From the NCBI GenBank assembly GCA_030706685.1, contig JAUZOA010000025.1:1-58883 (forward strand): a DNA stretch of 58,883 bases. The letters run 5' to 3'. The notes below the pieces were generated by a model, which searched no databases, was not told the origin of the DNA, and saw only the letters and a list, made by a program, of their open reading frames with translations. The DNA comes from Bacteroidota bacterium. Lineage in GTDB: Bacteria; Bacteroidota; Bacteroidia; Chitinophagales; Chitinophagaceae. A program made the translations under genes and the position numbers. Below, one piece after another: positions 51,893 to 58,883 of this stretch (the first letter of the stretch is position 1; the number at the start of each line of letters is the position of its first letter).

Positions 51893-54064
51893 ATGAAGAA
51901 ATTCCTGATTACCTTATTTCTTTTGATTGCCGTATTCTTCAAAGCCGTGGCGGATGAGGGCATGTGGCTTCCCCTGCTGCTGGGCAAGCAGGTATACAGT
52001 GATATGGTGAAAAAAGGGTTGAAACTGACAAAGGACCAGCTTTACAATATCAATAAAGCCTCGCTGAAAGACGCGATCATCATCTTTGGAAGCGGTTGTA
52101 CAGGCGAAATAGTAAGCTCTGAAGGTCTCATTTTTACCAACCACCATTGTGGCTATGATGTGATTGCGGGAGCAAGCACTATAGATCATAATTATCTCCG
52201 GGATGGTTTTTATGCAAAAAGCAGGGGCGAGGAAATTCCCAGTATGCTCAGTGTGCAGTTTTTGCTGAGGATTGACGATGTAACTAAAGAAGTACTGGAT
52301 TCATTAAATGGTTTAAGCGGTATGGAAAGAGTGCAAAAGCAATCCTCTGTATTGGCAGCCATCAATAAAAGAATGAGTGATGCCACTCAGAATATTGAAA
52401 CCAGGGTCAGTGCATTATTCAAGGGCAACCAATTTCTTGCTTTCGTTTACCAGCGGTATACAGATATCCGTCTTGTGGGCGCTCCTCCGGAAAGTGTTGG
52501 AAAGTTTGGCGGTGATACCGACAACTGGGAATGGCCCCGTCATACCGGTGACTTTTCCATCTTTCGTGTTTATGCAAATAAGGAAAACAAACCGGCAAAA
52601 TATTCTGCGGACAATGTACCCCTGAAACCCAAATGGTACCTGCCGGTTTCTATCAAAGGGTTTAAAGACGGGGATTATGCTATGATCTGGGGCTATCCGG
52701 GCGGCACCAACCGTTATGAGACTTCATATGGCGTAGCCTTGTCAACGGACATCAACAATCCCACCCTCGTAAAGCTCCGTGATGTAAGATTGAAATACAT
52801 GTTTGAAGAAATGAAAAAAGATCCCGCCATTAAATTGCAATTGGCGTCTTCTTATGCAAGTATCGCCAATTACTGGAAATTTTATGACGGTGAAACAAAA
52901 CAACTCCTGAAATATGACGTGTACGGGCAAAAGAAAAAATTCGAAGATAAATTCATTGCCTGGTCGGCCGGGAAGCCTGAATACAAAAGCATTTTTACCG
53001 AATGGGGAACCGCTTATGCCAACTGGCGGAAGTATGCAAAACACCGGGTCTATATCAATGAGGGGGTTTTTGGTTCCCCGCTAATGTCATTTATCGGGGC
53101 TTATCTCCTTCCACTTGAAAATGCATTGGTAAAGCCGGGTAATAGCCAGGCTGATATTAAAAAAGCCAGGGATGCGGCAAATGAAAACCGTAAATCCTTC
53201 CTGGAAGAAGAGAATAAGCCCTCTGATCAAAACATTGTAGGATCGGTGACGATGATGTTTTATAAAGACATTGACAAGGACCAGCAACCGGTCGGGTTTT
53301 ATGGTAACCTTAAAAATCAATATGGCCCGTTGGATGATGAAGCGACCTATAAAAAATATGCTGCAGACATTTTTAGCAAGACAATGATATTTGATGACGC
53401 AAAATGGAATGCTTTTATTGCTAACCCTGACGCCAGTGTATTGCAAAGCGACCCTGCTTTCGCTCATGTCAGCACCTTCTTCACCAATAATTATCTCAGC
53501 AAGTACTCTTCTCTTTACCAGCAATTCACTGCAAAAAATTCGGAGTTAGGAAGGCTGTACCTGAAAGGCATTATGGAAATGGATACGGTAAAAGCAAAGA
53601 TGATGTACCCGGATGCAACTTTCACGATGCGGGTAAGTTATGGCGCTGTAAAATCTTATCGCCCAAGGGACGCGGTATTTTATGATTATGTAACTACCTC
53701 CAAGGGAATACTGGAAAAATATAAAGCGGGCGATTATGAATTTGATCTCCCTGCCAACCAGATTGAATTATTAAAGAAAAAAGATTTTGGCCAATACATG
53801 GACAAACAACGCAAAGACCTGGTAATTGATTTTATCACTTCCAATGATATTACCGGTGGCAATTCCGGCTCGCCGGTACTGAACGGGAATGGAGAACTGA
53901 TCGGTCTTGCATTTGATGGCAACTATGAAGCCCTGAGTCATAAAATGGCTTTTGACAAGGACCTTAACCGCACCATCAATGTAGATATACGCTATGTGCT
54001 ATGGTGCATCGACAAACTCGGCGGTGCTGCCAACATTATCAAAGAGCTTAAATTAGCGAAATAA
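51893..54064 (+). CDS. S46-family dipeptidyl peptidase (DPP7/DPP11 type)
   Basis: The ATG at 51893 opens a signal peptide (MKKFLITLFLLIAVFFKAVA); the longer frame from 51773 adds 40 residues without one. The 723-residue protein has the catalytic His in FTNHHCGYDVI, Asp in GGDTDNWEWPRHTGDF and Ser in GGNSGSPVLNGNGELIG. Gly in LAFDGNYE stands where DPP11 enzymes have Arg, so a DPP7-like preference for hydrophobic rather than acidic P1 residues is inferred. It digests peptides in the periplasm. Confidence 0.94.
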   Translation: MKKFLITLFLLIAVFFKAVADEGMWLPLLLGKQVYSDMVKKGLKLTKDQLYNINKASLKDAIIIFGSGCTGEIVSSEGLIFTNHHCGYDVIAGASTIDHNYLRDGFYAKSRGEEIPSMLSVQFLLRIDDVTKEVLDSLNGLSGMERVQKQSSVLAAINKRMSDATQNIETRVSALFKGNQFLAFVYQRYTDIRLVGAPPESVGKFGGDTDNWEWPRHTGDFSIFRVYANKENKPAKYSADNVPLKPKWYLPVSIKGFKDGDYAMIWGYPGGTNRYETSYGVALSTDINNPTLVKLRDVRLKYMFEEMKKDPAIKLQLASSYASIANYWKFYDGETKQLLKYDVYGQKKKFEDKFIAWSAGKPEYKSIFTEWGTAYANWRKYAKHRVYINEGVFGSPLMSFIGAYLLPLENALVKPGNSQADIKKARDAANENRKSFLEEENKPSDQNIVGSVTMMFYKDIDKDQQPVGFYGNLKNQYGPLDDEATYKKYAADIFSKTMIFDDAKWNAFIANPDASVLQSDPAFAHVSTFFTNNYLSKYSSLYQQFTAKNSELGRLYLKGIMEMDTVKAKMMYPDATFTMRVSYGAVKSYRPRDAVFYDYVTTSKGILEKYKAGDYEFDLPANQIELLKKKDFGQYMDKQRKDLVIDFITSNDITGGNSGSPVLNGNGELIGLAFDGNYEALSHKMAFDKDLNRTINVDIRYVLWCIDKLGGAANIIKELKLAK

Positions 54065-54088
54065 ATTAACTCTACTGCAATTATAATG

Positions 54089-54116
54089 CGTTAAGTAACT
54101 TGCTTAACGTTTTTTT
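54089..54116 (+). terminator. Rho-independent terminator
   Basis: CGTTAAG at 54089-54095 pairs with CTTAACG at 54103-54109, followed by seven Ts. It separates the S46 peptidase gene from the signal peptidase gene, which starts only seven bases later. Confidence 0.88.
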
Positions 54117-54122
54117 ATCTGA

Positions 54123-54926
54123 ATGAAAATCCACAGAACATATCTAATTATATTACCACTGGTATTTTTCATTTCCTGTAAAGGCCACGTATATCGCACC
54201 CCAACAGCCAGTATGGAAAATACGTTAATGAGAGACAAATCATTTTATGTGACACCTGCCAATGATTTCAGGAAAAATGATATTGTCGTATTTAATTATG
54301 TTGGATTAGACTATGTTACAAAAGATAAAAAAACCGGGCAATTTATCCCCAATGAACATAAAAGAATCTATCGCTTAATAGCGTGGTCGGGAGATACTCT
54401 TTACATCAAAGACGGGGAAGTTTTTATCAATGGAAGACATATCCCAATGCCACCAAAAGCAAAAACGGACTATGAAGTTTTTTCAAAAGTCCATATTGAT
54501 GAATTTGAGCAAAACCAGGATCCTTATTCCTCCGATATAAAACAAAACGGAGATACTCTTGTATATACTGAATCCCTTACCGGCGAACAGGTATTCGACT
54601 ATGAGCAAAGAAAACCTGCTATCCTGGCTGTAAAAAGAAAAGTTTATCCTGTTAATATGAATGATACTGATTATGCCAGGGCTTCGGCTGCAGGAACATG
54701 GTCTGCCGATTACTATGGTCCATTACGCATTCCATCGCCTGGTGATGCTATTTTTGTTGATTCCATTAATTTCAAGCTTTACCACAACATCCCGGGTATC
54801 TTGCCGGGAAAAAATATAATTAAAGAAAAGCTCTATTTTGTTTTAGGCGATAATCGGCATGCAGCTGAGGATTCCCGTTATATTGGCCTGGTATCTCAAT
54901 CAAAAATGTACGGGATTGTCAAATAA
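54123..54926 (+). CDS. lepB: Signal peptidase I (S26) with a lipobox
   Basis: The 267-residue protein has the catalytic Ser30 in TPTASMENTLM and Lys80 in HKRIYRLIAWSGDTLYIKDG, with box E LGDNRHAAEDSRYIGLV near the C-terminus. The N-terminus MKIHRTYLIILPLVFFISCKG reads as a lipoprotein signal (Cys19) rather than an ordinary transmembrane anchor. The active residues are intact, so it is probably a working peptidase with altered anchoring; a specialised substrate is possible. It starts right after a terminator and may have its own promoter. Confidence 0.87.
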   Translation: MKIHRTYLIILPLVFFISCKGHVYRTPTASMENTLMRDKSFYVTPANDFRKNDIVVFNYVGLDYVTKDKKTGQFIPNEHKRIYRLIAWSGDTLYIKDGEVFINGRHIPMPPKAKTDYEVFSKVHIDEFEQNQDPYSSDIKQNGDTLVYTESLTGEQVFDYEQRKPAILAVKRKVYPVNMNDTDYARASAAGTWSADYYGPLRIPSPGDAIFVDSINFKLYHNIPGILPGKNIIKEKLYFVLGDNRHAAEDSRYIGLVSQSKMYGIVK

Positions 54927-54955
54927 AAAGATAAATTCGTTTTTAAATTCCCGGA

Positions 54956-55630
54956 TTGCTTTACTCGAAGAAAATACCTGCTTTCATTATAGCCCTGTTT
55001 GTTTTTATTACCGGTTATTCGCAAAAGCCGCAGTTCAGCCTGGCTACCGACATAAGCCTGCTGCGCAGTTTTAAAATGGGGCAACGATACTGGGCTATCG
55101 GGCAAACTGTCAATTTCAATTTTCATATTACACCGAAAGATGGTGCTTATGCCTGGATATCTTATTATTCTCCCGGGAAATTCAATAATGACCTGCTGGC
55201 TACCGCAAAATCACCGGCGATTCTTCCGCAACAGGTTAATTACACGAATAGCGCCCAGTTGAAATTTAAACATATCTCCATCGGGTGGAAACGATATCTG
55301 AAAGGCGCTCCTGATATTGAAAAAAAATGGAGTATCTATAGCTACGCAGGTTTTGGTTTGATGCTCGGAGCCGTTGAAAATATTCACCTGGTACCCGTAG
55401 ATACCAGCATATATGTTGTTCCGGTCCGGGCGGGCAAAGCGAATTTCAAAAGGCTTACATTCGATCTTGGATTAGGCGTTGAATTTCCAATTGGGGGCGA
55501 CATATTTCTTTATTTCGAGGGGCGGGCACTGGTACCCACGACAGATTATCCAAGCCCCTATCTTTTTGTCAACGAAAATGCCCCGTTTTGCGGAGCCGCC
55601 AATGCGGGGGTAAGAATACTTTTTCATTAG
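54956..55630 (+). CDS. Outer-membrane beta-barrel-like protein of unknown function
   Basis: The start is a TTG at 54956. The 224-residue protein has a signal peptide (IIALFVFITGYSQ) and alternating strands (FSLATDISLLRSF, WSIYSYAGFGLMLGA, FDLGLGVEFPIGGDIFLYFEGR) typical of small outer-membrane barrels, ending in Phe-His (LFH). Its role is unknown. It is 29 bases downstream of the signal peptidase. Confidence 0.7.
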   Translation: MLYSKKIPAFIIALFVFITGYSQKPQFSLATDISLLRSFKMGQRYWAIGQTVNFNFHITPKDGAYAWISYYSPGKFNNDLLATAKSPAILPQQVNYTNSAQLKFKHISIGWKRYLKGAPDIEKKWSIYSYAGFGLMLGAVENIHLVPVDTSIYVVPVRAGKANFKRLTFDLGLGVEFPIGGDIFLYFEGRALVPTTDYPSPYLFVNENAPFCGAANAGVRILFH

Positions 55631-55645
55631 TAATATATATCACTC

Positions 55646-56764
55646 ATGTCCCTACCAACATTGACTATCGCACAGGTCGAGCTTTATAAACTTTCCATTC
55701 CCCTGGTAGAACCTTTTATCACTTCTCTTGGCCGGGATGATAATGCGGAAAACGTACTTGTAAAAATTTTAACCAAAGAGGGCATTACAGGCTTTGGTGA
55801 ATGCAGTCCCTACATGCCTATCAACGGTGAGAGCATCGATACCTGCTTCGCCGTGGGCCAGTATTTTTCCAAACTGCTGAAAGGAAAAAATGCTTTGGCC
55901 ATTGAGGAATGCATCATTGCGATGGATAAATTAATCTATGGAAATACAAGTATCAAAAGCGCATTTGACATGGCGCTCTATGATATTGCTGCACAACAAG
56001 CGCATGTTCCCCTGTACCAATTCTTAGGCGGAAAAAATGATAAAACAATCATCACCGATTATACTGTAAGCATTGGCGATCCAAAAAAGATGGCGGCTGA
56101 TGCGGTGAAAATAAAAAATGAAGGTTACCCGGCCATTAAAATAAAACTCGGTAATAATGGTGAAACAGATGTATTGAGAATAAAAGCTATCCGTGAAGCC
56201 GTAGGCGGGGACATTCCTTTGCGAATTGATGCCAACCAGGGCTGGAATGCAGACGAAGCTATCAAAACTTTACAGGCATTAGGCCAATTCGATATCCAGC
56301 ATTGTGAAGAGCCGATACCGAGATGGGATTTTATGCAATTGTCTAAAGTAAGACAGGCAAGCCCCATACCCATTATGAGTGATGAAAGCTGTGGTGATGA
56401 GCATGACGCGGAACGATTGATCAACCTGAAAGCTTGTGACTACTTTAATATCAAGCTTGGAAAATCAGGCGGCATTTTTAAAGCATTGAAGATGGTGAAA
56501 CTGGCAGAAGCCAACAACATTCATTTACAGATTGGCGCTTTTATGGAGTCAAGACTAGCCATGACCGCCTTTGCCCATTTTTCTCTTTGCAGCCCGATGA
56601 TCGAACACTATGATTTTGATACAGCATTGATGTTTATTGAAGATCCTGTAACAGGCGGTATAAAATATGAAAAGAATGGGGTGGTGAGAGTGCCGGAGGT
56701 TGCAGGTTTGGGAGCATCCATTGATGACAGCTGGTTGAGAAAAATGGAGAAAATCATTATTTAA
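55646..56764 (+). CDS. Mandelate racemase/muconate lactonizing family protein (dipeptide epimerase-like)
   Basis: The 372-residue enolase-superfamily enzyme has the general base region AIKIKLG, metal ligands in RIDANQGW, HCEEPIP and MSDESCGDE, and a second lysine in NIKLGKSGG. GAFMESRLAMTAFAHF closes the barrel. The two opposing lysines are as in L-Ala-D/L-Glu epimerases. It would racemise peptidoglycan-derived or other dipeptides, which fits the nearby peptidase genes; other enolase reactions remain possible. Confidence 0.87.
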   Translation: MSLPTLTIAQVELYKLSIPLVEPFITSLGRDDNAENVLVKILTKEGITGFGECSPYMPINGESIDTCFAVGQYFSKLLKGKNALAIEECIIAMDKLIYGNTSIKSAFDMALYDIAAQQAHVPLYQFLGGKNDKTIITDYTVSIGDPKKMAADAVKIKNEGYPAIKIKLGNNGETDVLRIKAIREAVGGDIPLRIDANQGWNADEAIKTLQALGQFDIQHCEEPIPRWDFMQLSKVRQASPIPIMSDESCGDEHDAERLINLKACDYFNIKLGKSGGIFKALKMVKLAEANNIHLQIGAFMESRLAMTAFAHFSLCSPMIEHYDFDTALMFIEDPVTGGIKYEKNGVVRVPEVAGLGASIDDSWLRKMEKIII

Positions 56765-56769
56765 TTTTT

Positions 56770-57075
56770 GTGAAACCTGTTGAATCAACATACGAAATAC
56801 TGGCATTGAAATCGCTTAATAAGAGCATAGATGAAAAGTGGATCGTTTGGGCGATCAATGATAAAAAAGAACTGCTCAGCACACTGAACATCCTTAACGG
56901 TATTTACCAGGAATTAGATTATCGGGAAGATTATCATGATTTCTTTTTGCTTTATTGGGCAAAAGATGATTTAAACTATTCAGAAAATCAATGGTATTGG
57001 GAAGGCGCCTATAGAAATAATATTGACAAAATAATTCTTGACTACTTTAAAGCCTGGAAGGAGAAATATGAGTAG
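56770..57075 (+). CDS. Small protein of unknown function
   Basis: The 101-residue protein starts at a GTG, 5 bases after the epimerase stop. It is acidic and aromatic-rich (DEKWIVWAINDK, DYHDFFLLYWAKDD, YFKAWKEKYE) with no signal peptide or membrane segment. I recognise no family. Close spacing suggests co-transcription with the epimerase. Confidence 0.6.
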   Translation: MKPVESTYEILALKSLNKSIDEKWIVWAINDKKELLSTLNILNGIYQELDYREDYHDFFLLYWAKDDLNYSENQWYWEGAYRNNIDKIILDYFKAWKEKYE

Positions 57076-57078
57076 TAG

Positions 57079-57732
57079 TTATTTTGTTTTCTTTTTGTCT
57101 TGTTTAAGCGGCGCATTATCCTTCGATCTCCACATATACATGCAGGCATAAGTACGATAAGGGCTCCATTTCCGGGATATCCGGAGCAGTTCCTCCCTTA
57201 ATTTCTTTTTATCTTTTGAATTAATTTTATATAAACCGATCATGGCGTTCTGGATACCAAGATCATCAAGGGCAAAGACATCTTCACGGCAGAGGGCAAA
57301 CATCAGCAGCATCTCGGTCGTCCACCGGCCTACCCCTTTTATCTGTGTCAGGTATTCTATCACTTCTTCATTGCCCAGTTTGGACAACTTTTTGTGATCC
57401 ATCCCTTTTTCTATTTCAAACCGGGCCACATTCTGCACATAACTCACTTTGGCATTGCTCATACCTATGCCCCTTAGCTTTTCAAAGGGCATATCCACGA
57501 TCTGTTGGGGTGTGGGTTCCTTGCCACTCCAGAGGTCCAGGAAGCGCTGCCTGATCACTTTTGCTACTTTGGTGGATAACTGCTGGCTCATGATGGAATA
57601 GCATAGGTACAGGCAAAGATTCTTTTGTTTTTTTAGTGTAAAAGTGCCGTGCTGTTCAATCAACTTCTTTAGTTTCTTGTCCCTGGAAAGATGTGAAACG
57701 TACTGCATGGTGAATACGAAATAAGAATCCAA
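57079..57732 (-). CDS. DNA-3-methyladenine glycosylase II family (HhH-GPD)
   Basis: The 217-residue protein has the helix-hairpin-helix IKGVGRWTTEMLLMFAL and the catalytic Asp in VFALDDLGIQNAM, with SIMSQQLSTKVAKVI upstream. It removes alkylated purines from DNA in base-excision repair. It lies convergent with the preceding small gene, 3 bases away. It lacks the larger N-terminal domain of AlkA. Confidence 0.92.
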   Translation of the reverse strand: MDSYFVFTMQYVSHLSRDKKLKKLIEQHGTFTLKKQKNLCLYLCYSIMSQQLSTKVAKVIRQRFLDLWSGKEPTPQQIVDMPFEKLRGIGMSNAKVSYVQNVARFEIEKGMDHKKLSKLGNEEVIEYLTQIKGVGRWTTEMLLMFALCREDVFALDDLGIQNAMIGLYKINSKDKKKLREELLRISRKWSPYRTYACMYMWRSKDNAPLKQDKKKTK

Positions 57733-57789
57733 TAATTATTGGATGAAAAATTAAAAATAAAAAAGGATACTTCCCCCGAAATTTGACAA

Positions 57790-58512
57790 GTGGAAAGAAA
57801 AATTATTACCACCAGTGACGGCTCGCATTCTATTGCCATCCCGGAAATGAAAGTGACCTATCGTTCCATTCATGGAGCTATACAGGAGTCCCTGCATGTT
57901 TTTATTGATGCGGGTCTGGGTAAATGCTTCAGGCTGGTTCAAAGGGTCGGGCCGCTTGAAATCAATTTTCAACAAGCGATGCCAACTGAAGTGGCCGGCC
58001 CCCTACACCTCCTCGAAATGGGATTCGGCACCGGCCTCAATGCATTACTTACTTTGATTGAAGCCGATAAACTCAAACATCCCGTACACTATACCGCCCT
58101 TGAATTATTCCCTCTCAGCAAAGAAGAAGTTCAATCCCTGAACTACTGCGAACAGCTCAACAAGTCCCATCATCAAATGGTATTTGAAAAACTACATCAA
58201 TGCGAATGGGGTAAAGATGTGTGCATATCTCCTTTTTTTACACTTCACAAATCAAACGTTGGCCTTCCCCGCTATTCAACCGATCAACGTTTCAATCTTA
58301 TTTATTTTGATGCGTTCGCCCCCGCGTCACAACCGGAATTATGGACAAAGGAAGTTTTTGAAAAACTATACAGCATGATGTATCCTGGCGGGATACTGGT
58401 CACCTATTGCAGCAAAGGTGATGTGCGAAGAGCCATGCAGGCTGCAGGTTTTGGCGTAGAAAAAATTCCGGGGCCCCGGGGAAAAAGAGAGATGCTGAGA
58501 GCAAGGAAATGA
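57790..58512 (+). CDS. mnmD: tRNA (mnm5s2U34)-methyltransferase MnmD
   Basis: The 240-residue protein starts at a GTG (57790-57792). The SAM motif is LEMGFGTGLNALLTL, followed by YTALELFPLS, and the post-motif core YFDAFAPASQPELWTKEVFEK is typical. It is the methyltransferase half of MnmC without the oxidase domain and modifies the wobble uridine of tRNA. It is divergent from the glycosylase, 57 bases apart. Confidence 0.92.
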   Translation: MERKIITTSDGSHSIAIPEMKVTYRSIHGAIQESLHVFIDAGLGKCFRLVQRVGPLEINFQQAMPTEVAGPLHLLEMGFGTGLNALLTLIEADKLKHPVHYTALELFPLSKEEVQSLNYCEQLNKSHHQMVFEKLHQCEWGKDVCISPFFTLHKSNVGLPRYSTDQRFNLIYFDAFAPASQPELWTKEVFEKLYSMMYPGGILVTYCSKGDVRRAMQAAGFGVEKIPGPRGKREMLRARK

Positions 58513-58535
58513 GTGGTGAGTGGTCAGTAGTGAGT
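58511..58535. repeat. Imperfect GAGTGGT tandem element after mnmD
   Basis: The stretch GAGTGGTGAGTGGTCAGTAG then TGAGT repeats GTG(A)GTGGT-type units directly after and overlapping the mnmD stop. It resembles a short dispersed repeat. One copy only is seen. Confidence 0.45.
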
Positions 58536-58883
58536 AAGAAATTTCTTTCCCTACTTAATGCGTAATAGTCAGAACTTAATCGTATGGACACTGCCAGATA
58601 AGTTTAAACCAATCGTACAATTTTGACTTTTGATATCTTCCTGTAAATAGTAAACCGTACTGGTACAGGGTGCTTCGCAGAATATTTTTTTCATAAAAGC
58701 GCTTCTTTCGAGTCATCGTTTCCCTGGCGCTACATCAATTTCCTTCATTCCCCGGCAGGTAGTGGCCATGCCTCCCGCGTCGGCATAACAACACCCGGTC
58801 AATTAGTTACAGCATAAAAGCTTCTGGTATATATCGGGTCTGGACACAAGGAAATAAATTGATTTAAGTCAATTTCTAATCTA
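58513..58883. other. Terminal stretch, 371 bases, no gene seen
   Basis: No credible reading frame, RNA gene or terminator was found. The first bases hold the GAGTGGT element; the rest is mixed-composition sequence running to the window edge. Confidence 0.5.

Noticed and set aside
58513-58883. tRNA or attachment site at the window end
   Set aside because: No cloverleaf, CCA end or integrase could be found.

Overview
The window is a chromosomal segment of a Bacteroidota bacterium, most likely a soil- or plant-associated member of the Chitinophagaceae. The evidence is a SusC/SusD pair with its own sigma factor and FecR, four glucoamylase-fold (PF10091, GH144-type) glucanases, a type IX secretion sorting tail, an S46 dipeptidyl peptidase, a Bacteroidetes-type phenylacetate operon, and TAnnTTTG -7 promoter boxes with few Shine-Dalgarno sites. 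No tRNA, rRNA, CRISPR array, transposase, integrase or phage gene was found.

Layout. (1) 1-1387 (+): end of a TetR-type regulator, then paaE, the reductase of phenylacetyl-CoA epoxidase. (2) 1393-7627: a GH3 beta-glucosidase (-), an intergenic region with an 11-bp quasi-periodic array, a three-gene sugar-phosphate operon (+; Gfo/Idh oxidoreductase, NagB-like deaminase/isomerase, ROK kinase) and a HAD phosphatase (-). (3) 7831-42498 (-): a large polysaccharide utilization locus. In transcription order it has an ECF sigma factor, FecR anti-sigma, SusC with an STN signalling domain, SusD, a LamG lipoprotein, a giant VCBS/ASPIC lipoprotein, two GH30, a GH144-like, a GH16, three more GH144-like enzymes, a Gfo/Idh oxidoreductase, a PhyH-type dioxygenase, a GMC oxidoreductase with a gluconate-dehydrogenase-subunit-3 partner, GH43 plus F5/8C, SGNH esterase, GH3, a DUF4091 protein and an FGE-like protein. 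(4) 42675-47644 (+): paaABCD, a small secreted protein, an enoyl-CoA hydratase/isomerase (PaaG-like), a PaaI thioesterase and a PaaY-like hexapeptide protein. (5) 47920-58512: housekeeping and unknown genes, including a T9SS-sorted protein, ObgE, an S46 peptidase, a lipobox-bearing signal peptidase I, a dipeptide epimerase-like enolase, a 3-methyladenine glycosylase and MnmD.

How it works together (inference). The PUL looks built for beta-glucans: GH16 suggests beta-1,3, GH30 beta-1,6 and the GH144-type enzymes beta-1,2 linkages, with two GH3 enzymes finishing oligosaccharides. The GMC/subunit-3/Gfo-Idh/PhyH block suggests an oxidative, 3-keto-glucoside-like branch. The SusC STN domain, FecR and sigma factor would report substrate binding to transcription. 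paaE and paaABCD are co-oriented but about 41 kb apart, with the sugar genes between them, as if the island had split a phenylacetate operon.

The most unusual signal is a set of short palindromic or directly repeated elements lying inside coding frames: PaaA, PaaB, PaaC, PaaE, the GH43 protein and the tail of one Gfo/Idh protein. Each sits at a terminus, domain linker or loop. Where two copies can be compared, they are read in the same frame. Two intergenic regions also carry 11-bp quasi-periodic arrays that no gene explains.
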